A stretch of DNA of 64,000 nucleotides. Source: Parus major (taxonomy: Eukaryota > Chordata > Aves > Passeriformes > Paridae). Below are positions 1-9,690 of the stretch, piece after piece. The stretch's first letter is position 1, and each line of letters starts with the position of its first letter. The stretch covers positions 4,334,896 to 4,398,895 of the forward strand of contig NC_031769.1 in NCBI RefSeq assembly GCF_001522545.3. The letters run 5' to 3'. The position numbers and the translations under genes are program-made. The notes under the pieces are model-generated. The model was not told the origin of the DNA. It did no database searches and saw only the letters and a list, made by a program, of their open reading frames with translations.

Positions 1-2330
1 GCTTCCTGCTGCTAAAGTGGAACAGCTTCTCCAAGACAAAGCTGCAGCTTGGTCCTGTACCTCCCACCACTATGGTGCAAAATACCAAAGCTGGGAACTG
101 CTGTGATTAATTAATTCCTCTCCTTCTTCTTTCCAAAATACCTTCTTAGATTGTTTCCATCTTTTAAAAACATTCCTGCCTCTCAGAGGGCTTTCATTGC
201 AAATATTTCCTGAAGGCCCTATATGGAAGGACCTTGGTCCCCTCCCACTGTCTCTCTGATTATAGGTTTTCCTTTAGATACACAGAAAGGATCCTATTTT
301 TAGCAGCTAGCAGTCAATGGCACAGGAATTCATGAGTAGGGAGGAAAGGATGTGAACTATCCAAATATATTTTTTTTAAATGAGATCTCTTTACATTCCT
401 GTCGCCACAGTAATAAGCCATGAGTCAGTGTTACACTGAACTATTAGACCGCTATTGTAAACTCATGTCACTAGAATCTGCTAATGTGAGCTATAAACCT
501 TGTCTGCCTTCTGCTTTGCTGGGTTTGAGAAGATATTGGCCATTTATAAAGATAAGAACAGTATTCCCTCACAAATTTTATTCCCAGATGGCAAGAAGTG
601 AATGAAATCTTATTCAACCCTATCTTTCTATTCCTAGGGTTTCTTTTCTCATTGCCCTTTCAGAGAACTCCTTTTACTTCACTGTAAAATTACAAAAGAA
701 GTTTTATTTGATTTCTTCAAAGTTTGCCAGCTGTAAATTGGGTCCAAGCACTCCCAGGTGAGAGAGGGTCCATGCTGTACCACCTGGGAGCAGCAGTGTC
801 ACCTTCAAAAGCTGCTTTCTGTGCTCAGTCCTGCCATGGCTTCTACCAGGCTTATTTTGCACTTTCAAGAACCAGGGGAAAAGCTCTGAAACACATTCTC
901 ATCCCTGTCCCAGTCAGCTGCTTAGAAAATGCTTTATGATGGAGATTTACCCACCACAGAAGAGGCTGGTGGGAAAACCTTTCTGTCCTCAGAAGCTGTG
1001 GAATTCCCAGGGTGAAAAGAGGTACAGGCATGTGAAGTGTCTTTCATTGGCTTCTGTAAAGACAAAGAGGTATGAAGAAAGCATTATTGTAAACCAGAGT
1101 AGAGCAAGGGCCGATTATTAAATGATGGCTCAGGTATGTGTTAATCAAGATCCTGTTATAATTATTTCTCAAGTCCAGCATTGATTTTATATTAGATTGG
1201 AAGGAGGAAGCAAAGCTTTAATTTGTTACAGAGATGGTTAAATGGCTTTCAATTAATATACTAAAAAAATTATAAACTTAGAAGAGTAAGAAGAAAAATA
1301 CTTGTCTTGGTCATAAACTCTTCGCTTGTTCCCTGGATCTTAAAATCTGGGATATATTTTCAGTGAAGGAAGTAAGAGAGCAGCACAGAGTTTCTGTTGA
1401 GAGGCAGGGTGCTGGGATGAGAAGTGTGTTTGCAGAGCAAAAGCTGGTTTCAGTAAACACCCTGTGAGAACCAGAATTCACCTGTAAAAACTGGGCCTTC
1501 AGCTACTTGACTTCAAAGTGACCTCAGAGCTGAATTTGAAATGGCTCAGTGATGAGGTGGAGATACAGGGTAGCACACGGGATCACTTAGGAAAACCTGC
1601 TGGTGTGGTTTAGACTGGAATTCAGCTTGTGGTTTGAAAACAGCTATTATTAAAAGCTTGCACCAGTTGGAGGGTTTGAAATCACTGCTCTTTCCTCTAC
1701 TGCAGGGTCCTCACCTCATTTCTCCAAAGCAAAGCTGCCAGGAGATCAAGTGCAGTGCCTGCCTTTGCTGGAGAGGAAACTGCCTTGTACTTAGTTAAGT
1801 AATCAGCTACAGTTTGATAGAGTAAGGTCCCGTCAATAAACCTGGAAGTGTTTCCATGAAGAGAGAACAGCAGGCAAATTCTGCAGTGGAACAAGGTCAG
1901 GCATTCTGCTCGAGGACACAGACTTGCCCAGCTCCAAAGGCAATAAAACAGGCATTGTTGGGCTTCCCTCAGCCCAGGCCTGTACCAGGCAGCTCCACAG
2001 GCACATTAACTGCCATTGTTTGCACCAGCCCTGGGAGCCACTGCACTTACACACAGAGGTTTATGGTGCCTTAAAGAGCCTTAAACCATAAACATGTCAA
2101 CAAATGCCACGGCCCCGAACACCGCTGAACTGTGACAGCAAATGTCTGCATGGCTGTGCTGAAAGAGAACTTTGACTTAAAGTCTAACAAGAAGAAAATT
2201 AAATATCTGAGAGGCTACATGACTAGAAAGATGAAATCTGCAGAGCCTCAGTACACAAAATGGATTTAAATTAATTTTCTGCAACCCAAGCATAAATGAA
2301 GTTCATTTATGTTCACAGTTGTGATGATGA
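1..2330. other. Upstream flank, no gene recognised
   Basis: AT-rich single-copy-looking DNA. Short open frames exist on both strands, but none resembles a known protein and none is joined to convincing splice sites. In mammals and birds MYD88 lies upstream of OXSR1 (known synteny). I looked for its death or TIR domain coding sequence here and saw none. A distal 3' UTR of that neighbour cannot be excluded by eye. Confidence 0.6.
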
Positions 2331-2800
2331 TCATAGAATCATAAAATAGTTTGAGTTGGAAGGGACCTTTAAAGGTCACCCAGCCCAACCTCCCTGTAAT
2401 GAGCAGGGACATCTTCCACTAGAACAGATGGTCAGAGCCCCATCCAACCTGGCCTTGAATATTTGCAGGAATGGGGCATTACCACCTCTCTGGGCAATCT
2501 GTGTCAGTGCCTCACTACCCTTAAGATAAAAAACTTCTTTCTCATATCTCATCTAAACTGACAGTCCTTCAGTTTAAAGTCATTCCCCCTTGTCCTTTTG
2601 CAACAGGCCCTGCTAAAAGGTTTGTTCCCATTTTTGTTACAGCAGAGGTGCTCCAGCATCTTTGTGGCCTCCTCTGGATTCACTCCAACAGCTCCACATC
2701 CTTCCTGTGCTGGAACTCTAGAGCTGGATGCAGCTCTGGAGGTGGGATCTCACCAGACTGGAGTAGAGGGGCAGAATCACCTCCCTTGACCTGCTGACAA
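2331..2800 (-). repeat. CR1 LINE 3'-end fragment (5'-truncated), minus strand
   Basis: It begins with the inverted CR1 tail (atcatagaatcataaaat) followed by the family's conserved 3' block in reverse complement: 'gttggaagggacc', 'cagcccaacctccct', 'gcctcactaccctt', 'cattcccccttgtcc'. The block fades near 2800. The orientation puts the element's 3' end at 2331, as usual for 5'-truncated avian CR1 copies. The right boundary is approximate. Confidence 0.88.
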
Positions 2801-5070
2801 AACCCATCAAGGACGCTTCCCAGGTGCTAAAGGTAGCAATGTCTGTGTGCTGAGCATCAAAAACCAACCTGGGAATTAAACATCATTTTTACAATATTAC
2901 ATGGATGGAAAAACCAAGCTAAGAGCTGGACAGTGCCAGTAAGTTTCACTGAAACAATAAGTAATTGGCCCAGAAAGGCAGGAAACCATGTGCCTTACGA
3001 GAAGGGGAGCATTTTGTGTGAGAGCATGCTTTGTGTGCCTGGTGTGCCAAGGCTTTGGCAGTGGAACACCAGCCCCAGGATATCAGTGAAATGCAGGAGC
3101 CAGGAGAAAGCCTCCACTCTGCTGCAGAATCAGTGGAGGACGAGGGCCCTGCCTGCCCTGATCCGTGGCATTTTACTGGAAGTCAAAATATTCAGGAAAC
3201 CCAGTTCTGGAATTTATTTTTTTCTCTGGGATTTTTATTTTTTTTTTCTCAGGCTGCAGCCTTCCCACCTGAAAGACATCTGAAGTTTTTCCACTTCTCA
3301 GTCTCCCCTAAAGCTCAGTCCAGAGTGGAGGTGGATACACCAGGAAGCTGCTTTACCACTTCAGATTTCCACTAAAATTTCTTGTTATTACAAAAGAACA
3401 CTTGATTCAGCAGCACCACTTCTCAGTTTTTTCCTAAATAGAGGCATTGCTTCTGTCCTGAGGAGCTCACAGCCTACACAAGACAGGAAAAATACAGCAA
3501 ATCAGGAAACAGGATGAGCAGAAGTGATGAAAGAGGAGAAGGTGCTGCTTGGAGGTCGGAAGCTCGCTAAGGAATAAGAGCTTTGTGGAATCCAGCTTCA
3601 TGTTTTCATCCCCCAGCAGACTCAGGTTGGAACAACCCACTAAATGAATGAGTGCAACAGCAAACCCTGACTTTTGAGAGACTCAAAGTGCTGAGTTCAT
3701 TTAAAAAAATAATGCAAAATTTATGAGACTTGGAGTCCATGAGTGAATGAGAGATCTGGGTTTAAAAATATGGAAATGCATTTTTCATGGCAGAGCTGGA
3801 AAACTAAAATGTAGCACTCATCTCTCTGTGCTCACGTGGCCACTAGTGGTCTTGCCAGTGAACATTTTAAATTTTAATTTTGATCAAAGCCTGTGGTTAT
3901 CCCTAAAGAACAAGGCACATTGTGGACCTAATCCTACCCCAGTGGTCTAAAGCAGTAAGAGTTTTAGCATTGCCTTCAGGGAGAAGATTTTCAACCCAGA
4001 ATAAGAGAATCCAAAAGATAGTTCTGAATTTAAAAGCATGTGGTAAAATTACATGTATAAGTCTCTTTTTGTTGGTGGTGCCTGGCTCAGATCCATTTTT
4101 AACATGCTGTTAGCTATCAGAAATACGACACTGGCTACCCGGGTGCCTGCTCTGGGGTAAAACCTGTTTTTAATTGCTATATAAACTCATTTTATAACAT
4201 GGTTAAAAGATCACAGAGAAGGTTCCGAGCAGTAATTAAGGAATATTTAGCAAATATTAAAAATGGCTCAGCAGGGGAATGTTTAACACAGACAAGCAGG
4301 AAAACAAACAGCTTTTCAGTTGGAGGTTCTGCCTTATGACAGAGTTGTGGAGTGCTTGCACAGCAGTGAGTGAGATGGGGCTTTGGCACTTTTTGTAGAA
4401 CACAAAAAAGAGTAGAAGGAAGGAGCTGGTGTCCTGCATTAGGGCATGAGTGAAAGCACTGTGGTCAGACCATGACTTTGGCAGTGGCCCTTTACAAAGC
4501 CTGGTTCACCAGAGACATCTCAGGAATTTGTCCTAATAAACTAAAAATACATATAACCGATGTTCTTTGACCCACAGAAGGGCCTGACATCAAGCCACGA
4601 GAACAGTGACCAGCAAAGAAGGATGAAACCTGATACTGAGATTCCAGTCGGTTCTCCTAATGGTTACAGTCTTGCATTTTAACAGTGTTTTATCTATTTT
4701 CATGTTGGAGAAAAACAGTAATCCTCAAACTACAAAAAAAATGTAAATTTATATATATATTAGAGAGGGACATCAGCCTTTGTGAGTGCATGGTGCCACT
4801 CACCCTTGCATTCCTTACGCTTTTAAATTTCAATTTGTTTTCCTCAATGACCACCAGATGTACTCCTGAATGCATCCAGATAAAAAAGCTCCGGGTGCGA
4901 GGCCTTAAACCATAGGATGAGCGTGCAGGACATCTCCATGAGGCTGTTGGACATACCCACGAACGCTGGAACTGCAGCGTGGAGCGGAGAATTGCCCATC
5001 CTCAGGGGCTGCGAGAATACCAGGCCTCCTGATGCCTCACACCCACAAACTATTTTTAAGCACGGAATGT
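2801..5070. other. Proximal upstream flank, no gene recognised
   Basis: There is no recognisable coding sequence. A pyrimidine-rich tract around 3217-3252 ends in CAG and resembles a splice acceptor, but no convincing exon follows it. GC content and CpG frequency start to rise after about 4890 on the approach to the OXSR1 CpG island. Confidence 0.6.
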
Positions 5071-5183
5071 GCATCCCTGGAGCGCCTGGGCCAGGCCCCG
5101 CTCCCGCCCGCAGCCTCTGCGTCCCCTCACGGCAGGATCAGGCCGGGCCCCGCGGGCACAGGGACCCGGGAAACGCCAGCGCA

Positions 5184-5193
5184 TGATTGACAG
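5184..5193 (+). promoter_or_regulatory. TGATTGACAG motif (PBX-PREP/TALE decamer)
   Basis: This is an exact match to the decameric TGATTGACAG site bound by PBX with PREP/MEIS homeodomain proteins. It lies 8 bp upstream of the first CCAAT box in the OXSR1 CpG island. TALE decamers close to NF-Y sites are a known promoter arrangement. Binding here is inference. Confidence 0.55.
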
Positions 5194-5201
5194 CCGCTCG
5201 A

Positions 5202-5206
5202 CCAAT
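5202..5206 (+). promoter_or_regulatory. CCAAT box 1 (NF-Y)
   Basis: CCAAT in the context gaCCAATag, upstream of the likely start region and followed at 5211 by a GGGGCGG GC box. It pairs with a second CCAAT in the same orientation 32 bp downstream, close to the three-helical-turn spacing typical of functional NF-Y pairs. Confidence 0.65.
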
Positions 5207-5233
5207 AGAAGGGGCGGATCCGGCAGCTGGCAG

Positions 5234-5238
5234 CCAAT
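5234..5238 (+). promoter_or_regulatory. CCAAT box 2 (NF-Y)
   Basis: CCAAT in the context agCCAATcg, a strong NF-Y context, same orientation as the box at 5202 and 32 bp away start to start. It lies about 75 bp upstream of the leftward YY1/TISU element. Confidence 0.68.
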
Positions 5239-5308
5239 CGTTGCACTCGCTGCTCTTAAATCGGCTCCCGCTCCCACCTTATGCCTGAGGGCGGGGACGG
5301 TGTTCGCG

Positions 5309-5320
5309 GCCGCCATCTTG
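5309..5320 (-). promoter_or_regulatory. YY1 site / TISU element, leftward
   Basis: The reverse complement reads CAAGATGGCGGC, an exact match to the TISU consensus SAASATGGCGGC, which contains a YY1 site. TISU elements normally sit just downstream of a start site and serve as the initiation codon context of mRNAs with very short leaders. The leftward ATG (5316-5314) opens an 86-codon frame down to 5056 with no similarity I recognise. It could be a plain YY1 site for OXSR1 or mark divergent transcription. Confidence 0.7.
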
Positions 5321-5477
5321 TGTGTGGCATCCCCGCCCTTTCCTTAGGGGCTCCTCCTCCGTCCTTCGCTTTGGAATCCTCCCTTACCGGCCCGTCCCCT
5401 GAGGCCGGTGGTGATAACCGAGCAAACCGTGGCGTAGTCAATTTCTGGCGCCGGGCGGGGAGTCGCCACGCCGCGCT

Positions 5478-5489
5478 CAAGATGGCGGC
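5478..5489 (+). promoter_or_regulatory. YY1 site / TISU element, rightward
   Basis: CAAGATGGCGGC, an exact TISU/YY1 match in the OXSR1 direction, 256 bp upstream of the OXSR1 ATG. Its ATG at 5482 has A at -3 and G at +4. By analogy with known TISU genes, a transcription start a few to about 30 bases upstream (near 5450-5475) is plausible. A GC box lies at 5453-5460. It is identical to, and opposed to, the element at 5309-5320. Confidence 0.72.
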
Positions 5490-5527
5490 GAGAGGCGCCC
5501 TGCCGTGGCGGGCGGGGCGCACGCGGG

Positions 5528-5535
5528 TGACGTTA
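5528..5535 (+). promoter_or_regulatory. CRE-like half site TGACGTTA
   Basis: TGACGTTA within the CpG island, probably in the 5' UTR, 217 bp upstream of the OXSR1 ATG. It contains a TGACG half site for CREB/ATF-type factors. Single matches of this length are common, so functional confidence is low. Confidence 0.3.
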
Positions 5536-5546
5536 GCGCTCCGGGC

Positions 5547-5594
5547 ATGGGCAGGTGCAGGAGGTGGCGGCGGCCGGAGTTGGGCCGGCGGTAG
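5547..5594 (+). other. Short uORF (15 codons plus stop)
   Basis: ATG at 5547 in the 5' region followed by 15 codons in total and a TAG at 5592-5594, ending 150 bases before the OXSR1 start. The context (gggcATGg) is moderate. If the transcript starts upstream of 5547, this uORF could modulate OXSR1 translation. Confidence 0.4.
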
Positions 5595-5744
5595 CGGCGG
5601 GAGAGGAGGAGGCGGAGGAGGAGGGGGCTCGGGCTCGGCCGGGGTTCAGGGACAGCCGGGACACCGCAGCGCCTCCTCTCCGCTCCCTCACCCCTCGGGG
5701 ACGCTCCCTCTCGCGGCGCGGAGGGCGGCGGGCGCGGCGCGGCC

Positions 5745-5814
5745 ATGGCCGAGGAGCCCAGCGCGCTGCCCTGGTCCATCAACAAGGATGACTACGAGCT
5801 GCAGGAGGTCATCG
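5745..5814 (+). CDS. OXSR1: OXSR1 coding exon 1 (residues 1-23 and first base of 24)
   Basis: It encodes MAEEPSALPWSINKDDYELQ followed by EVI and one base of Gly24. Human OSR1 has nearly the same N-terminus, differing at about four positions by memory. The start is the first ATG in this frame matching the family, in a good context (gccATGg). The donor is atcg|gtgagc, phase 1. The 'DDYELQEVIG' stretch begins the kinase domain and leads into the glycine loop, which continues in exon 2. OSR1 is a cytoplasmic Ser/Thr kinase activated by WNK1/WNK4 in response to osmotic or low-chloride stress. It phosphorylates NKCC and KCC cotransporters (family knowledge). The related STK39/SPAK is excluded because it has a long Ala/Pro-rich N-terminal extension that is absent here. 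Confidence 0.97.
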
Positions 5815-5908
5815 GTGAGCGGTCATCGGGGTGGGTGGGGGGGGGGTGCAGGGCGCCCCTCGGATGTGGGGATGTGAGTCCGGTGAAGGAAGGGGGGGTT
5901 CGACCCCC

Positions 5909-6270
5909 CTCAGCTGAGGGGGATCCTGTCACACGCCGCGCAAAGGAGTAGGACTGTGTGGCTTCCCCCTCCCTCAGCCATGTGAGAGTGTGAGAGGGTT
6001 CGTTCCCCCACAATGAGGTCTGAAGATCTGGGGGACCCTTCATTTGAGGGGGTCTCCCCCCCCCACTCTGAGGGCTGTGAGGGTTTGGGGTGTCTCTCAG
6101 CTGGAGGGGGGTCCCGTCGCACACCCCCCGTCACGGACTGGGACTGTGTGACCACCTCCCTCTCCTCCAGCCACGTATGTCGGAAGGATGTGAGAGGATT
6201 TGTCCCCCCGCCTTGCGAGGGGCTCTGAGGGGCGTGAGGGTCTGTGGGACCCCTCTGCTGAGGCTGCTGC
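5909..6270 (+). repeat. Diverged GC-rich tandem duplication (period about 190 bp)
   Basis: Two copies of a G/C-rich block follow one another. The order ctcagctg(g)aggggg / tcc(t/c)gtc(a/g)cacac / ggactgtgtg / cctc cagcca(t/c)gt / tgagagg / tt(c/t)gt(t)ccccc is seen at 5909-6000 and again at 6096-6210. Anchors are offset by 187-200 bp (5909 to 6096, 5924 to 6112, 5951 to 6141, 5991 to 6191). A partial third unit may precede at 5836-5908. It lies just behind exon 1, inside the CpG island. It looks like an old minisatellite-like duplication rather than a transposon. Confidence 0.7.
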
Positions 6271-8109
6271 CCCTCCTCATCTGTGTGTGGGGCCCACGGA
6301 AGGGGACGCGGGTCTGCCCCATCCCAGGAGAGGATTGTGGTGGTCGCGGGGATACCCCCCTGGCAGGGGGCTCGTCCCTGGCCTCTGCTCGCTCCTTGGG
6401 CAGCGTCTGTGTCTCCTTGTGTCGGGACGGGAAAAGCCTTGCCGGGGCTTTTCTTCCCACCACGATGTGGTTTGGGATGTGCAGGGCGTGAGGTGGTCAG
6501 CGGGAGTGAACTCCAGAGCTTGCGTGGGCTCTCTCCTTCTAGGGCACCGCGTTCATTTTGGGGAGACCCCACCTCTCAGCAGTTTCGGAGCCCCGCGCTG
6601 CTTTGGTCATTGCACGGAGGGTTTGCTAGAGCCGCCGAACGAGCCTTTTACCCTGGGATTTTGCTGCTGCCGTGCGTTTTCATTCATTGTCCTCAGCTCG
6701 AGGCCGCAGCCCTTGGTCTCTCCATTAAATGATTTTTTATTTTTTTTTTTCCTTCTTCGCTCTATCTTGGCATTAAACTGGCTAGTTACTGAAAGCCTCC
6801 CGCTGTACTGATTTATTAGCTGTCTCGACCATTTTGTTGGGGTGTGTTTGAGGGATATATTGCTCTAGGGCGAGTGTGTGACACATCATAGGTGGTGCCA
6901 CAGGTGACTCTAAGGTCAGTGCCTCCCGTCTCACCCTCCGGAGGCTCGGAATGAATTAGGAGAGTGGCAGGGCAGGCTCCCGGCCAAAGGGTTTTAGGAA
7001 GGAGGTTAATTCTTTGAGTAATCTTTGTGGAGTGCTTATATTTGAAGTTTCTGGATGACGTAGCACTGTCACTGCCAGGCTTTCCATGTCTGCCTCGTGG
7101 GGAGGCTTGTTTTCTGTTGAGGGTGGAAGAGTTAGTGAAAATGCTGTTTTAAGAGATTAAATTCTTCACATTGTTTAAAAGTAGGAAGGAACTGAAGTTG
7201 TGGAGTGGGGGAAATCTTTCTGGAAATCCCTGTTTCTCTGTGGGATCAGGCTTTGTCTTCTCCCTCTGCTCAGAGGAAGCAGCAGTGCTTTAGGAAGGAG
7301 ACCAGCTCCCTGTAAAGACTGAGAAGATGTAATCCTACAGACCAACCCTTTAAATCTCTTCTGGAAAATGTACCCTGGGGAGGAGGATGTTCAGCCTCCC
7401 TGAGGAGCAGGAGATACAGGTGTGGGGAGGAAGTGGGAGAACATGCCACCCGTTTCCTGGGGAAAGAACTGAATTTCTCTGTGTGGGAAATACTTCCTTT
7501 TCTTTTCAGAGCCTGCAAAGGGATGCTTTGTGGTGGCACAAAGAAAGGATTTGGACCTGAGTAATCAAGGATAGGAGCGAATGCCTCTTTGTAGCTGGGG
7601 AGTGGGGTGGGATGGGAACGAAAGGGAATGTAAATACACTTCTGCTCTTGGGAGAACGTGCTCTGGAGACGCACATCCCACAGCCTCAGACTACTGGGAG
7701 GAGCACAGAGATGTGTTGTCTCATGTTAACTGACAGAACTTGAGGAGAAATCTGGAAAAAGTGTTTAATTTCTTCTGTATCTTTTCCCAGTCCCTCTGCA
7801 AACTGAGTTTCTGGATGTTGCCTGCTCACTGAAAGATTGTGTTGGCATTTTGGCATGTGATGGAGTGTACACTGAGATGTGTATATTGCAAACATATGGT
7901 TTCTCTTTTTAACTTTCCTGTCCCCTGCCCCCCCTTTACTCGTTTCAAACACTGGTGTGTCTGCCAGCGGCCTGGATGGAGATGTGACGCAAGTTTCCTA
8001 GCACGTATATGATTTGTGGGACAAAATGTCACTGTGTTAACTGAGCTGGACTGCCTTGCCTCCTGCTTCATGTCTTCTGTAAACCTCAAGGGTTTTTCGT
8101 GTTTTTTTG

Positions 8110-8123
8110 TTTTTTTTTTTTTT
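8110..8123 (+). repeat. Poly(T) run, 14 bases
   Basis: Uninterrupted T run within a longer T-rich patch beginning at 8102. No retroposon body adjoins it on either side, so it may be simple slippage. No function is claimed. Confidence 0.8.
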
Positions 8124-9669
8124 CTTTGAGCTCACTTTATAACTGAAGTGCTGTAAAGGTTCTTCAGCAAGGAACAAAGAGATGTTCTGGTGTGGAAAGA
8201 GATGAACCTTGTACCGGTGCTTTTAAAGGATTTAACTTGTTTCCTGATGGAAAAAAAGCATTACTCTTAAAATTTAGAGTAAATTTTGAGATTACCAGCT
8301 CAGCTGTTTTTCAAATGGAATAATGGAAATCCATTTGTAATCCAGTTCTTTAATTTGTACTGGTTTTGCCTGAAAATAGCCATATGTGGCTTTTATTAGG
8401 TGTGGATGGTTCCATACCACTCAAGTGCAGTAATAGAAAAAGCAAGTTTCCTACCTGCAAAGAGAACCTCAATTGTAAAACTACCCCCCTGATTCTGGCT
8501 AATACTATATATAAATAAAAAAGGATTACTCAGCACTGGGATGACTCATGCCATTATGAAGGTGTGGATTAATACCCATGTTAATTATGCTTGGTTAGTG
8601 TTAATAACTGCTGAGTAGCCTCCTTAGGCTTAAATAACTCCTGATACACTGAATCAAGGAACTTTGATCAGATGAGAACCTGATTTCATTTTAAAATAGG
8701 ATAAAATGTAGGTGGGTTAGAGGAAGCAATTTAAAAAGCATTTCAGTGAAATGTACTCCCAGAGTAGCGAGAGTTCTGCAGGTGAATAGGGCCTCTGGAG
8801 ATGCTGCATTTTTTATCTAAAAAGCAGAATATAGTCTGTGCCGCGGTTGTGAAGGTGGTTGGTCTTCTGAGCGTGAATTGCATATAAATTACTGCAGTCT
8901 TCTTTTTGAAGCCTGAAAAAAATTCGACCTCATGCTGCTTGTGCTGATCAGATACTCACACATGCGAGTTCCCCTGGATCTCACAATTCCTCTTGGAAAT
9001 GCTGGTAGCAGGAGTGAAGTTGGTTGGAACTGGGTCATTCTCGTTTTGCTACTTTTTTGGAAAGATGAGAACCGTGCTGACTGTGGCTGTTTGATTTAGG
9101 AGCATCCCCTTTGCTGCAAACAGCCCGTGCCAGAAACCGGTGATAAATTAGTGGTGGGAGTGCTCCTGGCCTCTGTTCCTGTGCCCTCTCTCCCCTGACA
9201 GATTCCTTTGCAGCGCGGGCTGCATGAACAGATGTGGTGGGAGTTTCTTATCCCATCAGAAATCAAGCCTAAATTGAAAATTGAAGTCACCATTTAAGGA
9301 ATGATTAGTTTTGTTAATGACTGTTTGAGTAGCTTTGGAGTTGGGCTTTGCCTGTGAACATGTTGATCTTTTGGTGCTGAATGTTTAGATTTTTATCTGT
9401 GTTCATCCCAGCCCTGTGTGGGAGAATTTTTTTTGTGGGTAGAGAGGAACTTAATTTTAAGGTATCTGCTTTCCCAAATTTTATCAAGGTGTCTGTGGTC
9501 ATCTGTTTGGTACTTGTGTAGGAGTCTCATGTGCTGAGAAATCACGGCCATTGAAGAAGAGCAGCCTGGAGGTGCTGACCAGGAGCGATCAGGGTCTTTG
9601 GATGTAAAAACCAGACTGGTATGGGAGGCTTTTGTCCAATGATAACTTTAGGGGCTGGGTTTTTGTTGG

Positions 9670-9690
9670 TTTTTTTTTTTTTTTTTTTTT
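9670..9690 (+). repeat. Poly(T) run, 21 bases
   Basis: Twenty-one consecutive T residues, the longest homopolymer in the window. Immediately downstream at 9712-9725 is a perfect 14-bp palindrome. The length is probably polymorphic and prone to sequencing error. Confidence 0.85.

Larger units (their letters stand above)
5482..5814 (+). other. Overlapping upstream ORF, exon 1 part
   Basis: The ATG at 5482, inside the TISU element, starts a frame that stays open for 111 codons to the end of exon 1. The OXSR1 ATG lies inside it in a different frame (offset 263 nt). After splicing it continues through exon 2 for 37 codons and stops at a TGA made of the last two bases of exon 2 and the first of exon 3, giving 148 codons. 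If intron 1 is retained it ends at 5877. The exon 1 part is rich in Gly, Ala, Ser, Arg and Pro, as expected of any GC-rich frame, so openness alone is weak evidence of coding. It may act as a translational regulator, or lie outside the main transcript. I recognise no protein. Confidence 0.4.
5071..6660. promoter_or_regulatory. OXSR1: CpG island with OXSR1 promoter, 5' UTR and exon 1
   Basis: GC content and CpG density rise sharply here against AT-rich surroundings, peak between about 5280 and 5830, and decline through the start of intron 1. There is no TATA box at a sensible place. The block holds CCAAT boxes, several GC boxes (5211-5217, 5289-5296, 5453-5460, 5510-5517) and two YY1-type elements, the usual make-up of a broad housekeeping promoter. 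I infer that transcription starts between about 5250 and 5500, but no start can be fixed from sequence alone. The limits are set by eye. Confidence 0.85.

Noticed and set aside
2598..2789. 63-codon plus-strand open frame upstream of OXSR1
   Set aside because: It lies wholly inside the inverted CR1 copy and reads the wrong strand of that element.
3217..3260. Polypyrimidine tract ending in CAG, like a splice acceptor
   Set aside because: No open exon with a donor follows and no protein is recognised. T-rich tracts of this kind are common in the flank.
1..5000. Possible end of the neighbouring MYD88 gene
   Set aside because: Synteny makes it plausible nearby, but no coding sequence for its death or TIR domain is visible and no 3' end can be assigned.
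5910..6572. 220-codon minus-strand open frame in intron 1
   Set aside because: It lies in GC-rich, partly duplicated DNA where stop codons are rare. The composition (Pro, Gly, Ser, Arg) is what such DNA gives in any frame, and overlapping frames on the other strand are also open.
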